Below the pieces are notes generated by a model. The model was not told the origin of the DNA. It was given only the letters and a program-made list of their open reading frames with translations, and did not search any database. A DNA stretch of 64,000 bases from Streptomyces viridochromogenes (GTDB lineage Bacteria > Actinomycetota > Actinomycetes > Streptomycetales > Streptomycetaceae). Shown piece by piece: positions 28,522-40,079 of the stretch; the stretch's first letter is position 1; the number at the start of each line of letters is the position of its first letter. Location: NCBI RefSeq assembly GCF_001270495.1, contig NZ_LGUR01000217.1, forward strand, positions 5,976 through 69,975, given 5' to 3'. The position numbers and the translations under genes were made by a program.

Positions 28522-28902
28522 ATGAGCGACGACGCGACCGCGGCCGGGCTCATCGCCGCCGCGCGTGAGTGGGCCGCGGCGATGGTCTCCAACGACCCCG
28601 CCCGCATCGCCGACTTCATGGCCGACGACTGGGTCATCGTCTCCGAGTCGGGCATCTCCACCAGGGAGCAGTTCCTCGCCCTCGTCGAATCCGGCGACCT
28701 GACCCACTCGGCGTTCCAACTCGTCGGCGACCCGAGGATCCGCGTCCACGGCGACTCGGCGGTGGTGACGGCACGGGTGACGAACACGGCCCACTACAAG
28801 GGCGAGCGCTTCGACGCCGACGAGTGGACGACCGACGTCTTCGTACGCCGGGACGACGGCTGGCGCTGCGTGCTGAGCCACATCACGTCGGCGCGATCCT
28901 GA
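28522..28902 (+). CDS. NTF2-fold (SnoaL/DUF4440-like) protein
   Basis: A 126-residue nuclear-transport-factor-2-like protein. It has the cone-fold pattern AAAREWAAAMVSNDPARIADFMADDWVIVSESG-type start followed by a tryptophan-containing beta-sheet (TTDVFVRRDDGWRCVLSHIT). These proteins are isomerases, dehydratases or binding proteins; nothing here specifies a substrate. No signal peptide. It is followed by the dispersed repeat copy B. Confidence 0.85.
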   Translation: MSDDATAAGLIAAAREWAAAMVSNDPARIADFMADDWVIVSESGISTREQFLALVESGDLTHSAFQLVGDPRIRVHGDSAVVTARVTNTAHYKGERFDADEWTTDVFVRRDDGWRCVLSHITSARS

Positions 28903-28903
28903 A

Positions 28904-29140
28904 CTCGCCCCCGCCGCCCCTACCCGTGCCATCCCAGGGGCTCCGCCCCTTCGACCCCGGTTGTCTTTCGGGTGCGGGCGGGAGGGGGCTGGTCGCGCCC
29001 ACGCGGCGGAGCCGCACATCGATACAGCCCCGCGCCCCTTCCGGGGCTCCGCCCCAGACCCCGCTGGATCTTTCAGCCCGTCCGGCGTTTGAGGACGAGG
29101 CCCGAAGGGCCGACAGCGGGGGTCTGGGGGCGCACTGCCC
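28904..29140. repeat. Dispersed GC-rich intergenic repeat, copy B
   Basis: A ~237-bp non-coding stretch. Its first ~90 bp and last ~80 bp are nearly identical to copy D at 63.79-63.96 kb. Shared landmarks are GGGGCTCCGCCCCTTCGACC, GTTGTCTTTCGGGTGCGGGC and the pair AGACCCCGCTG...CAGCGGGGGTCT. Compared with copy D it has ~70 extra bp including CGCGGCGGAGCCGCA, a block also found near 41.0 kb. It contains several strong stem-loops and lies between convergent genes, so bidirectional termination is likely. Confidence 0.8.
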
Positions 29141-29144
29141 GGGC

Positions 29145-29498
29145 TCAGCCCGCCGTCACCGTCGTGCGCACCGCCCCGTCCGGCCCCGCCACCAACACCG
29201 GCGTCCCAGGCCCCCCAAGGTCCCGCACAGCAGCCCGATCCTCCGCGGACGCGCCCTCCGCCTCCGTCACGACCGCCGCCGCCTCCAGCGACGTCGCCCC
29301 CGACGCCACCGCCATCGCCACCGCCGTCCGCAGCGCACTCAGCTTCAGGGAGTCCAGGGCGACGGTCCCGGCGACATAGGTACGGCCCGTCTCGTCCCGT
29401 ACGGCCGCGCCCTCGGGCACACCGTTGCGGGCCCGCGCGGAACGGGCCAGGGTGACGATCTTGCGGTCCTCGGGGTCAAGCGCGCTGTTGTCGGTCAT
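29145..29498 (-). CDS. Cytidine deaminase-like protein lacking catalytic residues
   Basis: A 117-residue protein with the cytidine deaminase fold signature. RKIVTLARSARARNGVPEGA and VRDETGRTYVAGTVALDS align by eye with the CDA N-terminus. The zinc motif, normally CAERTA, reads SALRTA here, losing both the zinc Cys and the catalytic Glu. The second motif PCxxC is absent (GGPGTPVLVAGPDG). It is thus probably catalytically inactive yet has an intact frame, suggesting a structural or regulatory role. In other bacteria cdd often neighbours era, which lies 8.5 kb away here. Confidence 0.8.
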   Translation of the reverse strand: MTDNSALDPEDRKIVTLARSARARNGVPEGAAVRDETGRTYVAGTVALDSLKLSALRTAVAMAVASGATSLEAAAVVTEAEGASAEDRAAVRDLGGPGTPVLVAGPDGAVRTTVTAG

Positions 29499-29526
29499 GA
29501 CCTGAGCATACGAAGCGCCGACCCGC

Positions 29527-30402
29527 CTAACCGGCCACGGGGTACATCGCCCCGCGCCGCCCCTCCGGCGACGCCAGCCACTCGAGTTTCGCCGCCGTGT
29601 TCGCCTCGTCCAGCGGCGTGTGCAGCACGATCGACAGATCCGGCCGCACCGGCATCTGCATCACGCTCGACTCCAGACACAGCAGCCCGACCAGCGGATG
29701 GTCCAGCTCCTTGCGGATCTGCCCGGCGTCCTCGATGTCCCGCCGCTCCCACAGCTCGGTGAACTCCGGACTGGACGCCCTCGCCTCGGCCAGCACGGCC
29801 TGGAACCCCTCGTCGTCGGGAGAGGCCGAGCAGAGCGCACGGAACTGCGCCACGACCGTACGGGCGTTCTGCTCCCAACTCTTCGACCGTGACCGGTACA
29901 TCGGATCGGTGAAGAAGTCGATGAGGCAGTTCCACCGCTTGCCGGGCAGCATCCCGAGCACCGTCGCCGCCGCGTCGTTGTGCATCACGCCGTTGTAGTA
30001 CCGGTCCATGATGTGCGCCGGATACGGCATCCACGCGTCGATCAGCCGCCGCAGCCCGTCGCACATGTGCTGCTTCTCGGGCTCCACCTCGCGCTCCGGC
30101 GGATTCAGCCCGGCCAGCAGATACAGATGCCTGCGTTCGGCGTTGCTCAGCCGCAGCACCCGGCCCACCGCGTCCAGCACCTGCGGCGACACCGAGATGT
30201 CCCGCCCCTGCTCCAGCCACTGGTACCAGGAGGCGCCCACACCCGCGAGCACGGCGACCTCCTCTCGCCGCAGCCCCGGCGTACGGCGCCGCGCCCCACC
30301 GTCCGGCAGGCCCGCGTCGGCCGGAGTCACCCGGGCCCGCCTGCTCATCAGGAACTCGCGCAGCTCAAGCCGCCGACGACTCTTCAGCGTGTCCACGGAC
30401 AC
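29527..30402 (-). CDS. XRE/MmyB-like helix-turn-helix regulator
   Basis: A 291-residue regulator with an N-terminal XRE HTH (RRKTPGLRREEVAVLAGVG-type: here RRTPGLRREEVAVLAGVGAS and YQWLEQGRDISVSPQVLDAV) and a C-terminal MmyB-like ligand-binding domain (~120-270). These Streptomyces proteins typically control a divergently transcribed dehydrogenase or transporter and are thought to bind a fatty-acid-like ligand. Here it is divergent from an MFS exporter across 94 bp that hold a 21-bp palindrome. The start is GTG 30402 (MSVDTLKSRRRL). Confidence 0.92.
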   Translation of the reverse strand: MSVDTLKSRRRLELREFLMSRRARVTPADAGLPDGGARRRTPGLRREEVAVLAGVGASWYQWLEQGRDISVSPQVLDAVGRVLRLSNAERRHLYLLAGLNPPEREVEPEKQHMCDGLRRLIDAWMPYPAHIMDRYYNGVMHNDAAATVLGMLPGKRWNCLIDFFTDPMYRSRSKSWEQNARTVVAQFRALCSASPDDEGFQAVLAEARASSPEFTELWERRDIEDAGQIRKELDHPLVGLLCLESSVMQMPVRPDLSIVLHTPLDEANTAAKLEWLASPEGRRGAMYPVAG

Positions 30403-30426
30403 GTACCGATCCCCCTCGTCCTGTTG

Positions 30427-30447
30427 GCTGGTGGTGCCACCACCAGC
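30427..30447. promoter_or_regulatory. Palindromic operator between XRE regulator and MFS exporter
   Basis: GCTGGTGGT, GCC, ACCACCAGC: two perfectly complementary 9-bp arms around 3 bp. It lies 25 bp from the regulator start and 50 bp from the exporter start. It is a good candidate for autoregulation plus exporter control by the XRE protein. Confidence 0.6.
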
Positions 30448-30496
30448 ACAACTTCCCGCTCCCCACGGCTATTCCGATGCCAGCAGGATCCTGGCC

Positions 30497-31951
30497 ATGG
30501 CGATCGACACCACCAGTTCCACCACCAGTTCCAGCACAAGTACCGTCCCCGGCGCCCCAACGACCCCGCCGCTCGACAACCCCCGGATGTCGACGCGCGA
30601 CAGACTCGTCCTGTTCGTCCTGTGCGCGGCCCAGTTCATGGTCGCCCTCGACTTCTCCGTCCTGAACGTCGCCCTGCCCGTCCTCGGCGCCGACCTCGGC
30701 ATGAGCCAGTCGGCGCTGCAATGGGCGGTCACGGCCTTCGCGTTGCCGTCCGGCGGCTTTCTGCTCCTCTTCGGCCGCATCGGCGACCTGTACGGCCGCC
30801 GCAAGCTGTTCCTCACCGGCCTCGCCCTGTTCGCCGCGGCCTCGGTGCTCGCGACCCTCGCCTGGGACCCGGCGTCGTTCCTCGCGGGACGCGCCCTGCA
30901 GGGCCTCGGCGCGGCGGTCATCGTCCCGTCGGGCATGTCCCTGCTGACCACCACCTTCGCCGAGGGCCCCGCCCGGGACCGCGCCCTCGGCATCTCCGGG
31001 ACGCTGATGTCCCTCGGCTTCACCATCGGCGTGGTCGCGGGCGGCATCCTGACCGACGCCCTCGGCTGGCGCTCCACGATGGGCCTGCTCGCGATCTTCG
31101 CCCTGATCGTGCTGCCGCTCGCGCCCGGCCTGCTGCCCGAGTCCCGCACCCCGGACCGCCCGCACCTGGACGTGCCCGGCGCGGTCACCGTCACCGGCGG
31201 TCTGCTGTCCCTGATCTACGCCCTGACGACGGCCGCCGACCACGGCTTCACCCGCGTCGACGTCATCGCGACACTGGTCGCCGGACTCGCGCTCCTCACG
31301 GCCTTCGCGGTCGTCGAGTCCCGCACCGAGGCACCCCTGGTCTCCCTGCCCATGCTGCGCCGCCGCACGGTGGCGTGGGGCAACCTGGGCGGCCTGGTCA
31401 CCTTCTCGATGATGTCGACGGTGATCTTCGTCCTCACCCTGTACCTCCAGGAGATCCTGCGCCTGTCGGCCTGGGAGACCGGCCTGGTCTTCGGTGTCCA
31501 GGGCGTCATGTCGGTGATCGCGGGCACGCTCACCCCGAGGTTCGTCAGCCGTCTCGGCGCACGCCGCACGCTGGTCGTCTCACTCGCGGGGCAGGGCGCC
31601 TTCATCGCCACCCTGGTGTTCCTCGACGCCCACACCTGGTCCGTCTGGCTCGCCACGGCCGCCGTCTCGCTGGCGAGCATGTTCCACCTGGGCGCGATCA
31701 TCTCCTACGGCCTGACGGCCACCTCCGGAGTCCCCGACGAGGAGCAGGGCCTGGCCACCGGCCTGGTCACCTCGACCCAGCAGGTCGGCATCACGATCGG
31801 CATCCCGCTGCTGGGCGTCCTCGCGACGACCTCCGGCGACCTGCTGTCCGGCACCCGCACGGTACTGGCGCTCGACGCGGGGATCGTCCTGGCCGCCGCG
31901 GCCCTGGTCGCACTCGGCCTGCGGACCCGGCGGGCGGCCCACTCGGTGTGA
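30497..31951 (+). CDS. MFS drug:H+ antiporter (DHA2-like, 14-TM)
   Basis: A 484-residue exporter of the DHA2 family. After a Ser/Thr-rich cytosolic N-terminus (MAIDTTSSTTSSSTSTVPG) come about 14 membrane segments. Motif D1/A regions are visible: LDFSVLNVALPVL (TM1) and GRIGDLYGRRKLFL (loop 2-3, motif A), plus motif C in TM5 (GFTIGVVAGGILTD). The ATG at 30497 is chosen; a longer open frame upstream is antisense to the regulator. It likely exports a toxic compound or natural product, controlled by the divergent XRE protein. Confidence 0.9.
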   Translation: MAIDTTSSTTSSSTSTVPGAPTTPPLDNPRMSTRDRLVLFVLCAAQFMVALDFSVLNVALPVLGADLGMSQSALQWAVTAFALPSGGFLLLFGRIGDLYGRRKLFLTGLALFAAASVLATLAWDPASFLAGRALQGLGAAVIVPSGMSLLTTTFAEGPARDRALGISGTLMSLGFTIGVVAGGILTDALGWRSTMGLLAIFALIVLPLAPGLLPESRTPDRPHLDVPGAVTVTGGLLSLIYALTTAADHGFTRVDVIATLVAGLALLTAFAVVESRTEAPLVSLPMLRRRTVAWGNLGGLVTFSMMSTVIFVLTLYLQEILRLSAWETGLVFGVQGVMSVIAGTLTPRFVSRLGARRTLVVSLAGQGAFIATLVFLDAHTWSVWLATAAVSLASMFHLGAIISYGLTATSGVPDEEQGLATGLVTSTQQVGITIGIPLLGVLATTSGDLLSGTRTVLALDAGIVLAAAALVALGLRTRRAAHSV

Positions 31952-31959
31952 CGGGCGGC

Positions 31960-32319
31960 TCAGGGGCGGTCGAGGCGGAGCCGCTCGGCCTTCGGCAGAC
32001 CGGCCACGACCAGGTCGTACGAGTCCTCGATGAGCTCCCGGACAAGCCGGTCCGGGAGCTCGCCGTCCACGGTGACGGTGTTCCAGTGCCGCTTGTTCAT
32101 GTGGTAGCCGGGGATGATCAGGCCGGGGTGCTCGTCGCGCAGCCGGACCGCGTCCTCCGGGTCGCACTTGAGGTTGACGGTGAGCGGGCGGGCGTCCATC
32201 CAGCTCAGGGCGAACATCTTGCCCAGGACCTTGAAGACGGAGATGTCCGGATTGAAGGGGAAGTCCTCCACGGCGGCGTTGAACGACAGACAGAAGCCGC
32301 GCAGCTCCTCGGGGCTCAC
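31960..32319 (-). CDS. MmcQ/YjbR family protein
   Basis: A 119-residue member of the MmcQ/YjbR family (CyaY-like fold, often called DNA-binding). Typical features are FPFNPDISVFKVLGKMFAL, VNLKCDPEDAVRLRDEHPG, IPGYHMNKRHWNTV and LVRELIEDSYDLV. Its ATG overlaps the corC stop by 4 bp, so it is the last gene of the phoH-ybeY-corC-mmcQ operon. It converges with the MFS exporter. Confidence 0.92.
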   Translation of the reverse strand: MSPEELRGFCLSFNAAVEDFPFNPDISVFKVLGKMFALSWMDARPLTVNLKCDPEDAVRLRDEHPGLIIPGYHMNKRHWNTVTVDGELPDRLVRELIEDSYDLVVAGLPKAERLRLDRP

Positions 32320-33626
32320 TCCGCCTTCGCCTCCCGTTCCTCCGCTGCCGGCGCCGGGCCCACCGGCTCCACCAGCACCGTCACGATCTTGTTCCGTCGG
32401 CCGGCCGCCGCCTCCGCCGTCAGCCGCAGCTCACGGCTGTCCGGCAGCTCGACCACGGACGACGCCCCGGCGATCGGCACCCGGCCCAGCGCCTTCGCCA
32501 GCAGTCCGCCGACCGTCTCCACGTCCTCGTCGTCGTACTCGTCGAGGCCGTACAGCTCGCCGAGGTCGGTGATGTCCAGGCGGGCGGTGACGCGGTAGCG
32601 GTCCTCGCCCAGCTCCTCCACCGGCGGCAGCTCACGGTCGTACTCGTCGGTGATCTCACCGACGATCTCCTCGAGGATGTCCTCGATGGTGACGATGCCG
32701 GCGGTGCCGCCGTACTCGTCGATGACCACGGCGACGTGGTTGCGCTCCTTCTGCATCTCGCGCAGCAGGTCACCGGCGTTCTTGGTGTCGGGCACGAAGA
32801 ACGCGGGCCGCATCGCCGTCGACACCAGCTCGCTCTCCGCCTCCCGCGAGATGTGCGTCCTGCGGGTCAGGTCCTTCAGATACACCATCCCGACCACGTC
32901 GTCCTCGCTCTCCCCGACGACCGGGATCCGCGAGAAACCGGAGCGCAGGGCGAGGGTGAGGGCCTGGCGGATGGTCTTGTAGCGCTCGATGACGACCAGG
33001 TCGGTGCGCGGGACCATGACTTCGCGTACGAGGGTGTCACCCAGCTCGAAGACCGAGTGCACCATGCGGCGCTCCTCGTCCTCGATCAGCGACTCCTTCT
33101 CCGCGAGGTCGACCAGCGCGCGCAGCTCCGCCTCGGAGGCGAACGGGCCCCGGCGGAAGCCCTTGCCGGGGGTGAGGGCGTTGCCGATGAGGATCAGCAG
33201 ATACGGGATCGGACCCATGATCCGGGCGAGCGGCAGCAGTACGTACGCCGCCGCCGTCGCCGTGTTCAGCGGGTGCTGGCGGCCGATGGTGCGCGGGGAG
33301 ACCCCGACGGCGACGTACGACACCAGCACCATGACCGCTATCGCGACCAGGAGCGCCTCGGTGGTGCTGTCGAACTCCTGGAGACAGGCGTAGGTGACGA
33401 GCGCGGCGGCGGCCATCTCGCAGGCCACGCGCACCAGCAGCGCCACGTTCAGATAGCGGGTCGGGTCGGCGGCGACCAGCGCGAGCTTCTCGCTGCCGCG
33501 CCGGCCGCCGCGTACGGCCTCCTCGGCGCGGAAGCTGGAGACGCGCGCCAGGCCCGCCTCCGCGCAGGCGGCGAGCCAGGCGACGACCACGAGGGCGATC
33601 GCGCCGAAGACGAGAGGGAGGCTCAT
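32316..33626 (-). CDS. CorC/HlyC (CNNM) family membrane protein with CBS pair
   Basis: A 436-residue protein related to magnesium/cobalt exporters of the CorC/CNNM family. Residues 1-190 form the DUF21 membrane domain (3-4 hydrophobic segments; [20 protein letters not shown]). Residues ~205-330 are a CBS pair ([39 protein letters not shown]), and ~345-430 are the CorC_HlyC transporter-associated domain ([18 protein letters not shown]). ATG 33626 overlaps the ybeY stop as ATGA. Linkage with ybeY and phoH is widely conserved in bacteria. Confidence 0.93.
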   Translation of the reverse strand: MSLPLVFGAIALVVVAWLAACAEAGLARVSSFRAEEAVRGGRRGSEKLALVAADPTRYLNVALLVRVACEMAAAALVTYACLQEFDSTTEALLVAIAVMVLVSYVAVGVSPRTIGRQHPLNTATAAAYVLLPLARIMGPIPYLLILIGNALTPGKGFRRGPFASEAELRALVDLAEKESLIEDEERRMVHSVFELGDTLVREVMVPRTDLVVIERYKTIRQALTLALRSGFSRIPVVGESEDDVVGMVYLKDLTRRTHISREAESELVSTAMRPAFFVPDTKNAGDLLREMQKERNHVAVVIDEYGGTAGIVTIEDILEEIVGEITDEYDRELPPVEELGEDRYRVTARLDITDLGELYGLDEYDDEDVETVGGLLAKALGRVPIAGASSVVELPDSRELRLTAEAAAGRRNKIVTVLVEPVGPAPAAEEREAKAE

Positions 33627-34120
33627 GACACGGTGGGGGCCGGGGAGGGGCCGGTCAGGCCCTTCTCCGAGCGCCAGCCGTCCACGATGGCGGCCTGAAG
33701 GCCGAACATCTCGGCCTTCTCGTCGGGCTCCTCGTGGTCGTACCCGAGCAGATGCAGCACTCCGTGGACGGTGAGCAACTGGAGCTCCTCGTCCATGGAG
33801 TGCTGCGTGGGCGCCTCGGCCCCCTGCCTGGCGGCGACTTCGGGGCACAGCACGATGTCACCGAGAAGCCCCTGCGGGGGCTCGTCGTCGTCCTTGGACG
33901 GGGGCCGCAGCTCGTCCATCGGGAAGGACATGACATCGGTGGGTCCCGGCAGGTCCATCCACTGGATATGGAGCTGCTCCATGGCGTCGGCGTCCACGAC
34001 GATCACCGAGAGCTCGGACAGCGGGTGGATGCGCATCCGCGCGAGCGCGTAGCGGGCGATGTCGAGGATCGCCTGCTCGTCGACCTCGGTGCCGGACTCG
34101 TTGTTGACGTCGATCGACAT
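33623..34120 (-). CDS. ybeY: Endoribonuclease YbeY
   Basis: A 165-residue single-strand-specific endoribonuclease used in 16S rRNA 3'-end maturation and ribosome quality control. The zinc motif [16 protein letters not shown] (three His) is intact, and the family's [18 protein letters not shown] precedes it. The start [10 protein letters not shown] at 34120 gives the usual length. It is 13 bp downstream of phoH and overlaps corC, an operon arrangement known across bacteria. Confidence 0.96.
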   Translation of the reverse strand: MSIDVNNESGTEVDEQAILDIARYALARMRIHPLSELSVIVVDADAMEQLHIQWMDLPGPTDVMSFPMDELRPPSKDDDEPPQGLLGDIVLCPEVAARQGAEAPTQHSMDEELQLLTVHGVLHLLGYDHEEPDEKAEMFGLQAAIVDGWRSEKGLTGPSPAPTVS

Positions 34121-34133
34121 GGTCGTGCGTGTT

Positions 34134-35204
34134 CTACTTCCCCTTGTGCCCGGCCTTGCCGCCCCGGCCCTTGTGCGTGCCGTTCCGGGTGCCGTGCGTG
34201 TTGTCGAACTTCTCGTACGCGTCGACGATACGGCCGACCAGCTTGTGCCGGACGACATCCTGCGAGGACAGCCGGGAGAAGTGGACGTCCTCGACGCCCT
34301 CCAGGATGTCCTGCACCTGCCGCAGACCGGACTTGGTGCCGTCCGGGAGGTCGACCTGGGTCACGTCACCGGTGATGACTATCTTCGAGTCGAAGCCGAG
34401 ACGGGTGAGGAACATCTTCATCTGCTCGGGGCTGGTGTTCTGGGCCTCGTCGAGAATGATGAAGGCGTCGTTGAGCGTGCGACCGCGCATATACGCCAGC
34501 GGCGCCACCTCGATGGTCCCCGCCGCCATCAACCGCGGAATCGAGTCCGGGTCCAGCATGTCGTGCAGCGCGTCGTACAGCGGGCGCAGGTACGGGTCGA
34601 TCTTCTCGTAGAGGGTGCCGGGGAGGAACCCCAGCCGCTCTCCCGCCTCCACCGCCGGCCGGGTCAGGATGATGCGGTTGACCTGCTTGGACTGCAGGGC
34701 CTGCACCGCCTTGGCCATGGCGAGGTAGGTCTTGCCGGTACCGGCGGGGCCGATGCCGAAGACGATCGTGTGCTTGTCGATCGCGTCGACATAGCGCTTC
34801 TGGTTGAGGGTCTTGGGGCGGATCGTGCGGCCGCGGGAGGAGAGGATGTTCTGGGTGAGCACCTCCGCGGGGGTCTCCTTGCCGTCCCCCTCGCCGTTCG
34901 CACTCGCTCTGAGCATCGCGATCGAGCGTTCCACTGCGTCCTCCGTCATCGGCTGTCCGGTGCGGAGCACCAGCATCATCTCGTCGAACAGGCGCTGGAT
35001 GAGAGCGACTTCAGCGGCGTCGCCGACCGCGCTGATCTCATTGCCCCGGACATGGATGTCGGCCGCCGGGAAGGCCTTCTCGATCACGCGCAACAGGGAG
35101 TCGCCGGACCCCAGCACGGTCACCATGGGGTGCTGGGCGGGGACGGTGAACTGTGCTCTCGCCTGCCCCTGCGCGGGTGTGTGAGCTGTGGGTGTCTGAG
35201 TCAT
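34134..35204 (-). CDS. phoH: PhoH family ATPase (YbeZ type)
   Basis: A 356-residue PhoH-like P-loop ATPase, proposed RNA helicase partner of YbeY. An N-terminal KH-like region ([20 protein letters not shown]) precedes the ATPase with Walker [13 protein letters not shown], Walker [13 protein letters not shown], and the sensor-like [16 protein letters not shown]. The C-terminus is basic ([19 protein letters not shown]), suited to RNA. The start at 35204 gives [13 protein letters not shown]. First gene of the phoH-ybeY-corC-mmcQ unit. Confidence 0.95.
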   Translation of the reverse strand: MTQTPTAHTPAQGQARAQFTVPAQHPMVTVLGSGDSLLRVIEKAFPAADIHVRGNEISAVGDAAEVALIQRLFDEMMLVLRTGQPMTEDAVERSIAMLRASANGEGDGKETPAEVLTQNILSSRGRTIRPKTLNQKRYVDAIDKHTIVFGIGPAGTGKTYLAMAKAVQALQSKQVNRIILTRPAVEAGERLGFLPGTLYEKIDPYLRPLYDALHDMLDPDSIPRLMAAGTIEVAPLAYMRGRTLNDAFIILDEAQNTSPEQMKMFLTRLGFDSKIVITGDVTQVDLPDGTKSGLRQVQDILEGVEDVHFSRLSSQDVVRHKLVGRIVDAYEKFDNTHGTRNGTHKGRGGKAGHKGK

Positions 35205-35641
35205 GGGCCGGCTCGTAGGCCTTGCTCGTCCTCCTCGATACGACTCGCCCGCCACGGGGGCGGCCTGGCGATTTCCAGGGTACGCCGGGGGACTGACAAG
35301 GCCGTAGGCCTTTTCGGCGGGGGCGGTTCCGGGACGGTGAGTCGTCACGGACGGTGCGGATCGCGTGACGTTCCGCTTGTGATGCGGTGCCGTAGTTGAC
35401 TCGTCGGTAGTTGAGGCCGGAAATCACCCTTGCCGACCCTCGCCCCACGCGCATCAATGGGAACGGTGAATCCGACGGACCGTCAGATCCGGCGGAGCCG
35501 TCGGATTCAGCTCTCCACACCAGTTCGCCCCGACGGCTGGCCACTTCAGCTGTCGACGCAGTGTGTCCGCATCCACCTGCCGAGCAGTTCCCCCCACCCC
35601 CCACACCCGGAATTCCCCCACCTCGAAAGGGATCGGATCCC
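35205..35641. other. 437-bp intergenic region between phoH and a secreted-protein gene
   Basis: No gene is supported here. Its only clear structure is a perfect 12-bp inverted repeat: TGAATCCGACGG (35467-35478) and CCGTCGGATTCA (35498-35509), spaced 19 nt. It lies ~130 bp before the secreted-protein start. The region must also contain the two divergent promoters, but no confident hexamers stand out. The last 60 bp are C-rich (TTCCCCCCACCCCCCACACC). Confidence 0.6.
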
Positions 35642-36118
35642 ATGAGACGCATGCGCATCGGAGCAGGTGCGACGCTGGCGGCCGGGGCCCTCGCGGTCAC
35701 CGGACTGGCCTTCGCGCCCGCAGCCCTCGCGGTCACCCCCGCCACGGCGACGATCACCGCCGACTGCGGCAGCTTCGGCGGAGGCGAGGCCACCCTCACG
35801 GCCACGCAGAACGGCTCCGCCGCCACTCTCACCCTCAACTCCTCGGCGATCACCGCGCCGATAGCGCTCGGGGAGGACTCGATCGCCTCGACGCTCACCC
35901 TGGTGAAGGCGAGCGGTGGCACCACCAGCTTCACCGGCACGGAGAACCCGGCGATGGCCGCCGGCGACCCCGTCCAGGTCGGCCCGCTCAGCGGCACCGT
36001 CGCCTCCGGGGACAGCCTGGAGGCCTTCGGCGGCTCGCTGCAGATGACCGTCTTCGGCATCACCATCACCTGCACGGCGACCGGGCCGCAGTCGCCGGGC
36101 CCGTTCGTGTTCGACTGA
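35642..36118 (+). CDS. Small secreted protein, function unknown
   Basis: A 158-residue protein with a clear Sec signal peptide: basic MRRMRIG, hydrophobic AGATLAAGALAVTGLAFAPA, and cleavage at ALA-VTP (~residue 30). The mature domain is Thr/Ser/Gly-rich, beta-strand-like, with only two cysteines (ITADCGSF and ITCTATG) that could form one disulfide. I do not recognise the family. The ATG at 35642 is chosen because upstream codons in the long open frame precede the signal sequence and look non-coding; GAAAGG lies 14 nt upstream. Confidence 0.8.
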   Translation: MRRMRIGAGATLAAGALAVTGLAFAPAALAVTPATATITADCGSFGGGEATLTATQNGSAATLTLNSSAITAPIALGEDSIASTLTLVKASGGTTSFTGTENPAMAAGDPVQVGPLSGTVASGDSLEAFGGSLQMTVFGITITCTATGPQSPGPFVFD

Positions 36119-36153
36119 CGATCAGCAGGGGGCGCGGTCCCGGCGCCCGGCGC

Positions 36154-38942
<2,789 letters not shown>

Positions 38943-38947
38943 GGTTT

Positions 38948-39122
38948 TCGCCCCCGCCTCCCCTACCCGTCCCATCCTGTGAAGGGGCTCCGCCCCTTCG
39001 ACCCCGCCAGGGGGCTGCTGCCCCCTGGACCCCCATCGGCCTGCGGCCTCGTCCTCAAACGCCGGACGGGCTGAAAATGCCTGGGCCGGCCCCCGCTCCT
39101 CAAAACGCCGGAGGGGCTGATT
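38948..39122. repeat. Dispersed GC-rich intergenic repeat, copy C
   Basis: Between era and a convergent XRE regulator. It begins CGCCCCCGCCTCCCCTACCC, has GAAGGGGCTCCGCCCCTTC and CAGGGGGCTGCTGCCCCCTG hairpins, then two tails AACGCCGGACGGGCTGA and AACGCCGGAGGGGCTGA. It overlaps the first ~20 bases of the regulator's 3' coding end. It shares blocks with the copies at 13.3, 28.9 and 63.8 kb and likely terminates both genes. Confidence 0.75.
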
Positions 39123-39960
39123 TCACGGACATGTCCTGGAGGCCCACCACGCGCAGGAGTTGCAGGCGTTCGTAGGCCTCGGTGCCCGGGCGGGCGGTGT
39201 GGACGACCAGTAGGTGGTGGTGCTCGTGGCTGACCATGACCTCGCAGTCCAGTTCCAGGACGCCGACCAGCGGGTGTACGAAGCGCTTTGTCGCCCTGTT
39301 GCGCTGGGACACCTCGTGCTCGTCCCACAGGCGCGCGAACTCCTCGCTCGCCGCCCGGAGTTCCGCGACCAGTGCGGCCGGTTCCGGGTCGTCGGGGCGG
39401 GCCGCGGCCACCGCGCGCAGGGTGGCGACGTGGGCGCGCGCGTGACCGGCGAGGTCCTCCTCCGGGAAGAGGGTGCGCGCGGTCGGGTCCAGGAAGAAGA
39501 GTCGGGTCAGGTTGCGCTCGCGGCGCGGGCGGGACATCACGTCGCCGACCAGCGCCTTGGCCATCGCGTTCTGGGCCAGCACCTCACCGCAGTCGTTCAC
39601 CACCTGTGCCGGGGTGTCGTGCAGGCGGTCCAGGATCAGCAGCAGCCCGGGGCGGACATGCGCCGACGCCGTCTCACGCCTCGGCGGCTCCTCGCCGGCC
39701 AGGTGGAAGAGGTGGTCCTGCTCGACGTCGGTCAGGCGCAGCGCGCGGGCCAGCGCCGTCAGCATCTGGCGGGACGGGCGCGGGCCCCGGGACTGTTCGA
39801 GTCGGGTGTAGTAGTCCACCGACATGCCCGCCAGCTGCGCCACCTCCTCGCGGCGCAGACCGGGCGTGCGACGTCGGGGGCCCGGCGTCAGGCCCACGTC
39901 CGACGGGGTCAGCCGGGCGCGGCCACGGCGCAGGAAGTCGGCGAGTTCGGGTCGGTTCAC
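39100..39960 (-). CDS. XRE/MmyB-like helix-turn-helix regulator
   Basis: A 286-residue regulator of the same class as the one at 29.5 kb. The HTH is RRTPGLRREEVAQLAGMSVD and YYTRLEQSRGPRPSRQMLTA; the MmyB-like sensory domain covers ~110-275 (VVNDCGEVLAQNAMAKAL, RNLTRLFFLDPTARTLF). It is divergent from an NAD(P)-binding oxidoreductase over 119 bp, the usual pairing, and probably represses it and itself. The C-terminal codons run into the dispersed repeat. Confidence 0.92.
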   Translation of the reverse strand: MNRPELADFLRRGRARLTPSDVGLTPGPRRRTPGLRREEVAQLAGMSVDYYTRLEQSRGPRPSRQMLTALARALRLTDVEQDHLFHLAGEEPPRRETASAHVRPGLLLILDRLHDTPAQVVNDCGEVLAQNAMAKALVGDVMSRPRRERNLTRLFFLDPTARTLFPEEDLAGHARAHVATLRAVAAARPDDPEPAALVAELRAASEEFARLWDEHEVSQRNRATKRFVHPLVGVLELDCEVMVSHEHHHLLVVHTARPGTEAYERLQLLRVVGLQDMSVKSAPPAF

Positions 39961-40079
39961 CTCTCCAGCCTGCGGTAGCGCGCCGCGCTTATCCAGGGAC
40001 TGCCGATCCCCTGATCAACGGGTCTCTCCCGCTCGTACCGGCTCCGTCCGAGGGTGGTCGGTGACGAGAGGAGCGGAAC

